Assembly (NCBI RefSeq): GCF_002953135.1
Contig: NZ_CP026372.1
Span: 1,488,001 to 1,552,000, forward strand
Source: Sphingobium sp. SCG-1
GTDB taxonomy: Bacteria; Pseudomonadota; Alphaproteobacteria; Sphingomonadales; Sphingomonadaceae
Length of the DNA: 64,000 nt
Reading direction: 5' to 3'
The notes below the pieces were generated by a model, which saw nothing but the letters and a program-made list of their open reading frames with translations, did no database searches and had not been told where the DNA came from. This document shows positions 8,678-18,819 of the stretch, one piece after another (within the stretch, counting starts at the first letter, position 1; the number at the start of each line of letters is the position of its first letter). The position numbers and the translations under genes were made by a program.

Positions 8678-9893
8678 ACCCCTCCATATGGTTCGAGAAC
8701 CAGATCTTGCGTCACAATGACGCGCACCGGAAAGCCAGGCCGGATAGTGAGGGTCGGCGCAACATTGAGCTGGTGACGCACTAACTGCTGGCCAGCATCG
8801 TTGATCGTATCCTGACCTCCGTTTCGGATCGCTTGGACAAGGCGATCGTCGTCATCGACTGCGAGTTCGGCGCCGACGCTGAGTAGCGTCGACAAGCCTG
8901 CGGCGTTCGCGAGGTCCCGCCAGTGATAATCGACGCCGTCTTGCAGGCCGGCGAACCCCTCAGCGTCTGCACCTGGCTGACGCTCCAGAATGAGCGACCG
9001 GCCGTTCGGAAAGATCAAGCGGTTCCAAACCAGCAGAACGCGGCTTTGGCCGAACTGCACATTGTTGTCGTACTGGCCGATGACGCGTGTGCCCTGAGGC
9101 ACCAGAAGGATGCGGCCTGTCGGACTATCGTAGATGTTCTCGGTTACCTGTGCGGTGATCTGGCCCGGGAGGTCGGAACGGATGCCGGTTATGAGCGCCG
9201 CCGAGATGACTGCGCCCGCCTGAAGGATGTTGGGCGACGCCGGAGCAACAACGCGATCAGCGGCAACGGTGCGGCGATCGGTAGCCGCATTGAGAAAAGC
9301 GTTCTGGCGGTCCTGCGCCGAGGGTGTCGCTGGCGGCGGCGCGAGGCCAAGGCTCGCCAGGTCGGGGAGCGCCGGCGGCGCGATGGTGGAGACTGCGGCT
9401 GAGGCGCCAGCACGCGTCTCGGTGCCGGAGAAGAGACGGCTTGTCCTGGCTGTTTCATTCTCCTGCAGCCTGCGCTGTTCCTCCGGACTGATGCCCGGAT
9501 TGGAGGTAGCGATGCCGGGCGTGGGCACGGGCTGGCCGCGTTCCTGCGCGCCGACGATGGGCCGGCCGAGATCTCCGGGCAGCGGCGGTCCAAGGCGAGG
9601 GACGCCACTATAGTCACGCGGCAACCCGGCGAGGCCATCGGCGGTCGAGCGGTTCTCCGTTGAATAGAGTTCCTCGTTCGGGCGCCCGCCATCGCGGGTT
9701 TGAAGCGCATAAACGAGAGCACCGCCGAGCCCGACGCTGGCGACGAGGCCGATGCCCGCGAGGACCTTACGCGACAGCCGGGTGACACGCGGCGGCTCGG
9801 CGCGCAGTCGCATCGGCGCGGCGCTGACCGACTCGCCGGTCAAGGGCTGCGTATCGTCGTCCGGCAGTTCCTCGTTCCGGGGCGGATTCTTGC

Positions 9894-9897
<4 letters not shown>
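8674..9897 (-). CDS. trbI: TrbI, VirB10-like channel protein of the conjugative T4SS
   Basis: 407 aa. A cytoplasmic N-terminus, one membrane segment near residues 44-66 (KVLAGIGLVASVGLGGALVYAL), a proline-rich periplasmic linker and a C-terminal VirB10/TrbI beta-barrel domain (ILLVPQGTRVIGQYDN, GVDYHWRDLANAAGLSTL) are visible. TrbI spans both membranes and links energy from the inner-membrane ATPases to the outer-membrane pore formed with TrbG. The start overlaps the trbG stop. Confidence 0.95.
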
Positions 9898-10939
<1,042 letters not shown>

Positions 10940-10943
<4 letters not shown>

Positions 10944-11623
10944 TGCCCAAGCTCCCGTGACCAAGAAATAGCGTTGACGTAGATGCCGAGCGGATTCGCC
11001 CTGAGGTGGTCCGCATTGCGGGGAATCTGCACCACGATCGTCAGGATCGCGGTCCAGCGTGTGGTCTCGGCGAGCTGACCGTTCTCATAGCGGCGCTCGA
11101 CCCAGGCGACGCGGAAGCTGTCGGGCGACGCGCGTATGACGCTGGAAACGTCGATGGCGATCTGCTGGCGACCGACCTTGACGAACGGATCGTTCGCTCG
11201 GGCGTAATCGTTCAGGGCCATGGCGCCGCGATCGGTCGTAAAATCATAGGCGCGCAGCCAGTTCTGCCGCACGATGATGGCATCGGCCGGGATGGAGCGG
11301 ACCTGCTCGATGAAGCGCGCCAGGTGAAAGGCGATCTGCGGATCGGACGGTCGGTAGTCTGCGACGGCAGGCGCGACGGCCTGCGCTTGGCCGAGGCGAT
11401 CGACCTGCACCACCCATGGAACGATCGTTCCCCGCGCCGACTGCACGACGAGCGCGGTGGCAAAGCCGGCCGACAGGATTAGCGAGCCGAAGGCCATCAG
11501 CCGCCAGTTCTTCGCCTGGACGCGCGAGGCGCCGATGCGCTCGTCCCAGACGTGGGCGGCACGCTGATAGGGGGTCTCTGGCTCTGCGGCTTTGCCGTAA
11601 TGGGTGGAGGGTCGTTTGAACAT
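10940..11623 (-). CDS. trbF: TrbF, VirB8-like assembly factor
   Basis: 227 aa, start MFKRPSTHYG at 11623, overlapping the trbL stop (TGATG). One membrane span near residues 39-59 (LMAFGSLILSAGFATALVV) and a periplasmic VirB8 NTF2-like domain with WLRAYDFTTDRGAMALNDYA. Inner-membrane assembly factor of the conjugative T4SS. Confidence 0.94.
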
Positions 11624-12966
11624 CAGCGATCGCCTTCGGAAAGATTGACGGAGGAGCCGCCGCCATGGGCGTCGCCGGAGCGGACGGCATGGGCCGTGGC
11701 CTGGACGGCATGGGTCATGCGCTGCGAGCGGCGCATCCGCTGGGCCCATGCGGGCGGCCCGCCGTCATTAGCGGAACGGGCGGTATCGCCGACGGTCGAA
11801 CCCATGGTGGAAGAGCCGCCCGTCACCTCGAATGCGGCCTTGCCGCCGGCGTTGAAGCTGGAGCGCATGCTTTCGACCGCACGCGATGCCGCGCGACGCA
11901 GCGGCGAGACAGCGGCACGTCCGCCAGCGCGGGCAACGCCGCCGAGCCCAGATGCGACCCCGGCCGCGCCCGACTGTCCGGCCGCGCCGAGGCTATAAGC
12001 GGTGGATGCGCCTCCCGCGGCGGCTGCGCCGCCGCGAGCGGCTGCGGCCGCTCCTCCGGTCAGGGCCGCGCCACCGGATGCCGCGGCGCCGACGGCGCCT
12101 GCACCGAGCGCGACCATGCCGCCTGCGGCGAGGCCGGTTCCGACCGCGGCGCCGGCGCTGAGCTGCGGACCGCCGGAGACGAGACCACTGGCGATGCCGG
12201 GACCGAAGATGCCGAGGCCGAGCAGCGACAGGGCTGCGAGCACGATCGCCATGGCTTCGTCGATAGTGGGTGTCGCCCCGCCAAAGCCGGAAGTGAACTC
12301 GGAGAACAATGTCGAGCCAATGCCGATGGTGACGGCGAGCACCAGCACCTTGATGCCGGAAGAGATGACATTGCCGAGCACGCGTTCGGCCATGAAGGCG
12401 GATTTGCCGAACAGGCCGAACGGAATCAGCACGAAGCCGGCGAGGGTCGTCAGCTTGAACTCGATGACCGTGACGAAGAGCTGGATGGCGAGGATGAAGA
12501 AGGCGAGCAGCACCAGCGCCCAAGCGAGGAACATGCAGGCGATCTGGATGAAATTCTCGAAGAACGACCAGTAGCCCATCAGGCTGGAGATCGAGTCCAG
12601 CAGCGGCCGGCCGGCGTCTAGTCCGGTCTGTGCGACCTTGCCGGGGCGCAGGAGATCGGCTGTGGTGAAGCTGGTGCCGCTGGCCTTCAGACCGAGGCCG
12701 GCGAAGCTTTCGAAGATGATGCGGGCGAGGTTGTTCCAGTTGCCGATGATGTAGGCGAAGACGCCGACGAACAGCGTCTTCTTCACTAGGCGCGCCATGA
12801 TGTCGTCGTCGGCGCCCCATGACCAGAACAAGGCGGCGAGCGTCACGTCGATCACGATCAGCGTCGTGGCGATGAACGCGACTTCGCCGCTGAGCAGGCC
12901 GAAGCCGCTATCGATGTAGCGGGTGAAGACTTCGAGAAAATGGTCGATGACGCCTGTGCCGCCCAT
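11623..12966 (-). CDS. trbL: TrbL, VirB6-like polytopic inner-membrane protein
   Basis: 447 aa. Start MGGTGVIDHFLEVF at 12966, five bases after trbK. About five or six hydrophobic segments fill residues 25-270, ahead of a long Gly/Ala-rich low-complexity region (about 285-375) and a charged tail. This is the usual TrbL plan; VirB6-type proteins form part of the inner-membrane channel. The C-terminal low-complexity part is poorly conserved in the family. Confidence 0.93.
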   Translation of the reverse strand: MGGTGVIDHFLEVFTRYIDSGFGLLSGEVAFIATTLIVIDVTLAALFWSWGADDDIMARLVKKTLFVGVFAYIIGNWNNLARIIFESFAGLGLKASGTSFTTADLLRPGKVAQTGLDAGRPLLDSISSLMGYWSFFENFIQIACMFLAWALVLLAFFILAIQLFVTVIEFKLTTLAGFVLIPFGLFGKSAFMAERVLGNVISSGIKVLVLAVTIGIGSTLFSEFTSGFGGATPTIDEAMAIVLAALSLLGLGIFGPGIASGLVSGGPQLSAGAAVGTGLAAGGMVALGAGAVGAAASGGAALTGGAAAAARGGAAAAGGASTAYSLGAAGQSGAAGVASGLGGVARAGGRAAVSPLRRAASRAVESMRSSFNAGGKAAFEVTGGSSTMGSTVGDTARSANDGGPPAWAQRMRRSQRMTHAVQATAHAVRSGDAHGGGSSVNLSEGDR

Positions 12967-12970
12967 GATG

Positions 12971-13360
12971 CTATCTCGCCTGGTCGAGCTGCGGCGGCGC
13001 GATCGGTTCGGCGGGCTCGAAATTCGGCTGATCGGTGCGGCCTGGTTGGGGGGTGACATTGACCTGCGGCGCTGGCGGCATGTCCGGCAGTCGCTCGGCA
13101 GGACGCGCGCCGGGCGCGAGGAAGCGGTTGCGGTTCTCCGCCCAGGCGCGCAGGCATGCCGGATCACGCGGACCGGCCTCGCCGAGCAACTGGCAGCGGA
13201 TCAACTCGTCGCGCAACGGATCGGCCTGCACCTGATTTGTCCGGGCGGAAGGCCAAGCCTCGGGCGCTTCCTCTTTCCGGTTCATCTCGATCGCGGTTGC
13301 GGTGATCGCGACCGCCACGAATACGACGGCGCCAAGCCGGGCGAGCATCTTGCCGTCCAT
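12971..13360 (-). CDS. trbK: TrbK-alt, putative entry-exclusion protein
   Basis: 129 aa: an N-terminal signal/anchor (MLARLGAVVFVAVAITATAIEM), a C-x(n)-C containing central part (LIRCQLLGEAGPRDPACLRAWAENR) and a Pro-rich tail. The motif RDELIRCQ...DPACLRAWAENRRRF is the signature of the TrbK-alt family found between trbJ and trbL. TrbK-type proteins block uptake of a second copy of the same element; this is family knowledge, not shown here. Confidence 0.88.
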   Translation of the reverse strand: MDGKMLARLGAVVFVAVAITATAIEMNRKEEAPEAWPSARTNQVQADPLRDELIRCQLLGEAGPRDPACLRAWAENRNRFLAPGARPAERLPDMPPAPQVNVTPQPGRTDQPNFEPAEPIAPPQLDQAR

Positions 13361-13370
13361 GGCCGCGCCC

Positions 13371-14147
13371 TCAGTTGCCGTTCGGGAACATGCGGGCGTT
13401 GCCCGGCTGATAGCCGGCGCCCGGCGTCAGGAAGCGGCGGCGCTGCTCACGGCCCTGTTCGGCCGCCGCCGCGCGTTCCGCTTCGGAGAGGCTCTGCGCA
13501 CGGCCATTGGCGGCGACGACGGCGGTGAGATCGGCGAGTTGCTGTGCCTGCAGCGCAAGGAGCTGGTTGCCGGCCTGGCTCGCCTGCAGCGCGCCTGTCG
13601 CGCCCTGGCTCTGGCCGACCAGCGCCGACATCAGGGTCCGGTTGGTGTCGATGTTGCCGACAACGCCGGCCTGCACCCGCATGGCGTCCTGCAGGCCGCC
13701 GACGGTGTTCTGCCAGCGCTCGCGCGCGCCGGCGACGAGTTGCTGATCGGACGCCGACATCGAGGCATTGCCGTAGGTCGTGCGGAACGCCTGGTCGATA
13801 TTCTGGACGTTGTAGGCGATGCGCTGCGCCTCACCGAGAAGTTGCTGGGTGCGCTGCACGGAATGCTGAAGCTGCTGGAGAGACGAGAATGGCAGGCTTG
13901 TAAGGTTGCGCGCCTGATTGATCAGACCGGTCGCTTCGTTCTGAATCGAGGTGATCTGGTTGTTGATCTGCTGAAGCGCACGCGTGGCGGTCAGAAGATT
14001 CTGTGCGTAGTTCGTGGGGTCGTAGACGATCCCTCCGAACTGCGCGAGGGCGGGCGCCGCCAGAAACGGGATCGTGGAAACGGATGCGGCGAGAAGCGCG
14101 GCGGTCATGCGCAATGCGCGCGAGCGGGAACGAACGGAACGGGTCAT
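13371..14147 (-). CDS. trbJ: TrbJ, VirB5-like periplasmic/pilus-associated protein
   Basis: 258 aa. ATG 14147 overlaps the trbE stop as ATGA. A Sec signal (ALRMTAALLAASVSTIPFLAAPALA, cleavage after ALA) leads to a long alpha-helical, Gln-rich body typical of TrbJ (NLLTATRALQQINNQITSIQNEA). VirB5-like proteins sit at the pilus tip in related systems. Confidence 0.93.
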   Translation of the reverse strand: MTRSVRSRSRALRMTAALLAASVSTIPFLAAPALAQFGGIVYDPTNYAQNLLTATRALQQINNQITSIQNEATGLINQARNLTSLPFSSLQQLQHSVQRTQQLLGEAQRIAYNVQNIDQAFRTTYGNASMSASDQQLVAGARERWQNTVGGLQDAMRVQAGVVGNIDTNRTLMSALVGQSQGATGALQASQAGNQLLALQAQQLADLTAVVAANGRAQSLSEAERAAAAEQGREQRRRFLTPGAGYQPGNARMFPNGN

Positions 14148-16600
14148 GGGCGTGCCTCCGGATCGGTTTGGGGGGTGATATTGGTGAGGTCGGCGACAAG
14201 GTCGGCGGCCCAGGCGAGCCGGTTTTCGGCAAGCCATTCGGCAAGGAATCCGTCCGTGCCGCTACGGGCGTGAACCGCGGCGATGAGCGCCTGGTGCTGC
14301 TTCGACGAAGCTGCACAGAGCGCGAGCGCCACATCCGACAGGCCCAGCTCGAACAGCCGGTTGCCGCGCCGCGACTGGCAGTAATAGTCACGCTTGGGCA
14401 TTGCCCGCGCGAGGATCTCGATCTGGCGATCGTTGAGGCCGAACCGCCGATAGATGGCGGTGATCTGCGGCTCGATCGCCCGCTCATTCGGCAGGAGGAT
14501 GCGGGTCTGGCAGCTTTCGATGATCGCCGGCGCGATCGCTGACCCGTCGATGTCCGAAAGCGATTGGGTGGCGAAGATGACGCTGGCGTTCTTCTTGCGC
14601 AGCGTCTTCAGCCACTCGCGGAGTTGACCAGCGAAGCCCTCGTCGTCGAGGGCAAGCCAGCCTTCATCGACGATCAGCAGCGTCGGCCGTCCGTCGAGGC
14701 GGTCCTCGATGCGGTGGAAGAGGTAGGCGAGCACAGCTGCGGCGGCGCCGGTGCCGATCAGCCCTTCGGTCTCGAAGACCTGAACATTGGCCTCGCCCAG
14801 ATGCTCGGCTTCGGCGTCGAGCAGCCGCCCATAGGGACCGCCGACACAATAGGGCCGGAGCGCCTGCTTCAGGTCGTTGGACTGGAGCAGGACGGACAGA
14901 CCCGTCAGAGTCCGTTCGCTGATGGGCGCAGAGGCCAGCGAGGACAATGCCGACCAGAGATGCTCCTTGACCTCGGGCGTCACCGGCACGCTCTCGCGCT
15001 CCAGGATCGCGACCAGCCAGTCGGAGGCCCAGGCACGCTCGGCGACATCGTCGATCCGCGCCAGCGGCTGAAGCAACACGCTGTCGTCGGACCCTTCGGT
15101 GAGGCCGCCGCCGAGATCGTGCCAGTCGCCGCGCATGGCGAGAGCTGCGGCCCGGATCGAGCCCCCAAAATCGAAGGCGAAGACCTGTGATTGCGGATAG
15201 CGCCGGAACTGTAGCGCCATCAGCGCCAGCAGCACGGACTTGCCGGCGCCGGTCGGACCGACGATCAGCGTATGGCCGACGTCGCCGACATGGATGGAAA
15301 GCCGGAACGGGGTCGAGCCTTCGGTCTTGCCGAACAGCAGTGGGGGTGCTGCGAAGTGTTCGTCCCGTTCCGGTCCCGCCCACACCGCAGACAGCGGAAT
15401 CATGTGGGCGAGATTCAATGTGTTGATCGGCGGTTGCCGGACATTGGCGTAGACATGGCCGGGCAGCGAGCCGAGCCAGGCATCCACGGCGTTGATCGTC
15501 TCGGGCATCGCGGTGAAGTCGCGGCCCTGGATGACCTTTTCGACCATCCGCAGCTTCTCGGCGGCAATGCGCGGATCATCGTCCCAGACAGTGATCGTCG
15601 CCGTCACATAGGCCTGTCCCGCGTAGTCTGCGCCCAGCTCTTGAAGAGCCATGTCGGCGTCGGCAGCCTTGTTGGCGGCATCGGTGTCGACCAGCGCGGA
15701 GGCTTCGTTGGTCATCACCTCCTTGAGAATGGCGGCGATCGACTTGCGCTTGGCGAACCATTGCCGTCTGATCTTGGTCAGCAGCTTGGTGGCGTCGGTC
15801 TTGTCGAGCAGCACGGCGCGCGTCGACCAGCGATAGGGAAAGGCCAGCCGGTTCAGCTCGTCGAGGATGCCGGGCGTTGTCGCGGTGGGAAAGCCGACGA
15901 TGGTGAGGATGCGCAGATGCGGGTCGCCCAGCCGGGGTTCGAGCCCGCCGGTCAGCGGTTGATCGGCCAGCAGCGCGTCGAGATACATCGGCGTTTCGGG
16001 CACGCGGACGCGATGCCGCTTCGTCGAGACGGTCGAGTGCAGATAGGTCAGCGTCTCGCCGTCATCGAGCCAGGCGCATTCCGGCATGAAGGCGTCGATG
16101 AGCTGGAGGATGCGATCGGTGCGATCGGCAAAGCCGCGCAGGATCTCATGCGCGTCAACGCCGGCGTGATCGCGGCCCTCGTAGAGCCAGGTCTCCGCGC
16201 GGGCGGCGTCCTCCGCCGGCGGCAGATAGAGGAAGGTCAGGAAGTAGCTGGATTCGAAATGCGCGCCGGCTTCCTCGAAATCGGCCTTGCGTTCGGCATC
16301 GACCAGGCCGGAGGCGCTGTCGGCGAACATGCTGGCCGGATAGGTGGCGGCGCCATGGCGCTGCGCCTCAACGAAGATCGCCCAGCCGGAGCCGAGGCGC
16401 CGGAACGCGTTATTGAGCCGGCCGGCGACAGCGACCAGCTCGGCCGGCACGGCACTGTCGAGGTCGGGGCCGCGGAAGCGGGCTGTGCGCTGCAGGCTGC
16501 CGTCCTTATTCAGGACGATGCCTTCGCCGACCAGAGCGACCCAGGGGAGGAAATCGGCGAGGCGGGTGTTGCGATTGCGATATTCAGCGAGGTTCATCAT
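14144..16600 (-). CDS. trbE: TrbE, VirB4-like conjugation ATPase
   Basis: 818 aa. Walker A GPTGAGKS near residue 450, Walker B LLIVDEGW near 640 and the N-terminal CagE/TrbE/VirB domain. Hexameric VirB4-type ATPase at the base of the T4SS; it powers pilus biogenesis and substrate transfer. Complete and collinear with relatives; the start MMNLAEYRNRN lies 12 bp after trbD. Confidence 0.96.
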   Translation of the reverse strand: MMNLAEYRNRNTRLADFLPWVALVGEGIVLNKDGSLQRTARFRGPDLDSAVPAELVAVAGRLNNAFRRLGSGWAIFVEAQRHGAATYPASMFADSASGLVDAERKADFEEAGAHFESSYFLTFLYLPPAEDAARAETWLYEGRDHAGVDAHEILRGFADRTDRILQLIDAFMPECAWLDDGETLTYLHSTVSTKRHRVRVPETPMYLDALLADQPLTGGLEPRLGDPHLRILTIVGFPTATTPGILDELNRLAFPYRWSTRAVLLDKTDATKLLTKIRRQWFAKRKSIAAILKEVMTNEASALVDTDAANKAADADMALQELGADYAGQAYVTATITVWDDDPRIAAEKLRMVEKVIQGRDFTAMPETINAVDAWLGSLPGHVYANVRQPPINTLNLAHMIPLSAVWAGPERDEHFAAPPLLFGKTEGSTPFRLSIHVGDVGHTLIVGPTGAGKSVLLALMALQFRRYPQSQVFAFDFGGSIRAAALAMRGDWHDLGGGLTEGSDDSVLLQPLARIDDVAERAWASDWLVAILERESVPVTPEVKEHLWSALSSLASAPISERTLTGLSVLLQSNDLKQALRPYCVGGPYGRLLDAEAEHLGEANVQVFETEGLIGTGAAAAVLAYLFHRIEDRLDGRPTLLIVDEGWLALDDEGFAGQLREWLKTLRKKNASVIFATQSLSDIDGSAIAPAIIESCQTRILLPNERAIEPQITAIYRRFGLNDRQIEILARAMPKRDYYCQSRRGNRLFELGLSDVALALCAASSKQHQALIAAVHARSGTDGFLAEWLAENRLAWAADLVADLTNITPQTDPEARP

Positions 16601-16612
16601 TGCCGTCGCTCC

Positions 16613-16894
16613 TCAGACCGAGAGATGGCCGGGAATGCGCAGATGCTTGCGCACGACCTCGACGAACTGCGGATCGCGCTTGGCCGCCCAGACGGCAGCA
16701 AAATGCCCCACGGCCCAAAGGCCGAGGCCGACCAGCCAGAGGCGCAGCCCGAGGCCGACCGCGGCGGCTAACGTGCCGTTGAGGATAGCGAGCGAGCGCG
16801 GCGCGCCGCCGAGCAGGATGTGCTCCGTCAGCGCCCGGTGGACCGGGACAGAGAAGCCCGGCAGTTCGCCGCCATGGTCCGAGCCGTTGGCCAT
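16613..16894 (-). CDS. trbD: TrbD, VirB3-like membrane protein
   Basis: 93 aa with the conserved VirB3 opening (PGFSVPVHRALTEHILLGGAPRSLAILNGTLAAAV) and two adjoining hydrophobic stretches. Small inner-membrane subunit that partners VirB4-type ATPases. The start overlaps the trbC stop by one base. Confidence 0.93.
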   Translation of the reverse strand: MANGSDHGGELPGFSVPVHRALTEHILLGGAPRSLAILNGTLAAAVGLGLRLWLVGLGLWAVGHFAAVWAAKRDPQFVEVVRKHLRIPGHLSV

Positions 16895-17226
16895 CAGACG
16901 AGCGCCCCGCCGCCGAACGAGAAGAACGACAGGAAGAAGCTCGACGCCGCAAAAGCGATCGACAGGCCGAAGACGATCTGGATCAGCTTGCGGGCGCCGC
17001 CCGACGTGTCGCCGAAGGCGAGTGTCAGGCCGGTGATGATGATGATCATCACAGCGATGATCTTGGCGACCGGTCCCTCAATGGATTCGAGGATGGATTG
17101 CAGAGGCGCTTCCCAGGGCATCGACGAACCGGACGCGTGGGCGGCCGGCGCAAGCGCGAGCGTGAGGAAGGTGACGGACACCGCCGTTGCGACGTGGCGG
17201 CGGATGCGCAGAGCATGCTTAATCAT
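16894..17226 (-). CDS. trbC: TrbC, VirB2-like pilin
   Basis: 110 aa. A long signal peptide ending near AHA (residue 31), then two hydrophobic helices (IIAVMIIIITGLTLAF and IQIVFGLSIAFAASSFFLSFF). This is the two-helix VirB2/TrbC pilin layout. The start overlaps the trbB stop as ATGA. Confidence 0.92.
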   Translation of the reverse strand: MIKHALRIRRHVATAVSVTFLTLALAPAAHASGSSMPWEAPLQSILESIEGPVAKIIAVMIIIITGLTLAFGDTSGGARKLIQIVFGLSIAFAASSFFLSFFSFGGGALV

Positions 17227-18206
17227 GACGGGTCTCCTGTGAGGGGCTGGTGTGCGGGGGTGACGCGGTAGTCGCCGTCGGGGCCCAGGCCCTCGATGCG
17301 GGCGAGTTCGGCCAGGCGGCGCGATGCGCCCCGGCCCGAGAGGACGGCGACGAGATCGATCGTCTCGGCGATCAGCGCGCGCGGGACGGTGACGACGGCT
17401 TCCTGGATGAGCTGCTCCATGCGGCGCAGTGCGCCGATGGCGGTGCCCGCATGGATGGTCCCGACGCCGCCGGGATGGCCGGTGCCCCAGGCTTTCAGCA
17501 GATCGAGAGCCTCAGCCCCGCGCACTTCGCCGATCGGGATGCGGTCGGGGCGCAGGCGAAGCGAGGAGCGAACGAGATCGGAGAGCGAGGCGACGCCGTC
17601 CTTGGTCCGCATGGCGACGAGATTGGGTGCCGCGCATTGCAGCTCGCGGGTGTCTTCGATCAGGACGACGCGATCTGAGGTCTTCGAAACCTCGGCGAGC
17701 AGCGCGTTGGTGAGGGTTGTCTTGCCGGTGGAGGTGCCGCCGGCGACGAGGATGTTGCGATGGTCGGCGACGGCCTGCCGCAGCGTCTCGGCCTGACCTG
17801 CCGCCATGATCCCGGCGACGACATAATCGTCGAGCGTGAAAACAGCGACGGCGGGCTTGCGGATCGCGAAGGCCGGCGCGGACACCACGGGAGGCAACAG
17901 CCCCTCGAACCGCTCCCCCGTCTCGGGCAGCTCGGCCGAGACACGCGGGGCGCCCGGATGCACCTCGGCACCGACATGGTGGGCGACCAGGCGGATGATC
18001 CGCTCGCCGTCAGACGGCGACAGCAGCTCGCCCGTATCAGCCAGTCCCTCGGAAAGCCGGTCGACCCAGAGCCGCCCATCGGGGTTGAGCATCACCTCGA
18101 CGATCGCGGGGTCTTCCAGATACTGGGCGATTGCGGGGCCGAGCGCGGTGCGCAGCATGCGCGCGCCGCGAAGGATCGCCTCCGATTTCTGGTGAGTGGC
18201 CGCCAC
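17223..18206 (-). CDS. trbB: TrbB, VirB11-like traffic ATPase
   Basis: 327 aa. Walker A GGTSTGKTT near residue 152, Asp box VLIEDTREL, Walker B-like region with PDRIPIGEVRG and the His box GTGHPGGVGTIHA. This is the VirB11 secretion-ATPase signature. First gene of the trbB-to-DUF2274 operon, in which every junction overlaps or nearly so. The 169 bp upstream separate it from the copG-like gene and probably hold its promoter. Confidence 0.95.
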   Translation of the reverse strand: MAATHQKSEAILRGARMLRTALGPAIAQYLEDPAIVEVMLNPDGRLWVDRLSEGLADTGELLSPSDGERIIRLVAHHVGAEVHPGAPRVSAELPETGERFEGLLPPVVSAPAFAIRKPAVAVFTLDDYVVAGIMAAGQAETLRQAVADHRNILVAGGTSTGKTTLTNALLAEVSKTSDRVVLIEDTRELQCAAPNLVAMRTKDGVASLSDLVRSSLRLRPDRIPIGEVRGAEALDLLKAWGTGHPGGVGTIHAGTAIGALRRMEQLIQEAVVTVPRALIAETIDLVAVLSGRGASRRLAELARIEGLGPDGDYRVTPAHQPLTGDPS

Positions 18207-18375
18207 GTCGTCCCCGTTCTCCTGCGGGTCCGCGAAGTGCGGCCCTGGATCGGGGATGAGTAGAAGAGGGAGAAATCATGGCCTGACAACAACCATAATG
18301 TGGTCGTCGTACTGTGGCGTACAAAGACAGGGAAACGGCGGAACGCAGGAATACTTGCGCCGTCCGACGTCGTGA

Positions 18376-18810
18376 TTAATCCGTGTCGCGCGCGGGCGCG
18401 ATGTCTTCTGAAATCTCTTGCCTGAGCTTCGGCCCCTGCGCGAGTCGACGGCCAAGTGCAGTGACGAACGCTTCGTAACGCTCGCCGGCTTTGGAGCGCG
18501 CCGCAGCTTGGGCGGGCTCTGGCAGCGGCGGGTTTGTCGTCAGCCAAAAGCGGACGAACACCGCCAGCGTTTCGACCGCTATGCCAAGGTCGCGCTCCAT
18601 CCGCGCCATGCGCCGGTCGAGCTGATCGAGCCGTTTGGCCGTGACCGCTTCCTGGCGTTCGGCCGCATCGGGCGACAGGAAGGACGCGATGCCGGCTTCC
18701 GCGATCAGCGAGAGGGATTGATCGCGCCGGGCGGCATGCGCGGCGAGCGCCTTCATGACGTCCGGTTCGAGATAGACCGACAGCCGCTGCTTTTTCGGAG
18801 GCTTTGCCAC
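18376..18810 (-). CDS. CopG-like ribbon-helix-helix regulator (traR position)
   Basis: 144 aa. The N-terminal RLSVYLEPDVMKALAAHAARRDQSLSLIAEAGI is a CopG-type RHH. The C-terminal part is helical. It lies 9 bp after traG and before trbB, the position called traR in Tn4371-like elements. It probably binds DNA in the transfer region, which is inference from position and domain. Confidence 0.85.
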   Translation of the reverse strand: MAKPPKKQRLSVYLEPDVMKALAAHAARRDQSLSLIAEAGIASFLSPDAAERQEAVTAKRLDQLDRRMARMERDLGIAVETLAVFVRFWLTTNPPLPEPAQAAARSKAGERYEAFVTALGRRLAQGPKLRQEISEDIAPARDTD

Positions 18811-18819
18811 AGTCGCCTC

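Noticed and set aside
15272..16771. Plus-strand open frame (499 codons) opposite trbE
   Set aside because: Shadow of trbE and trbD; low-complexity composition and no recognisable motif.
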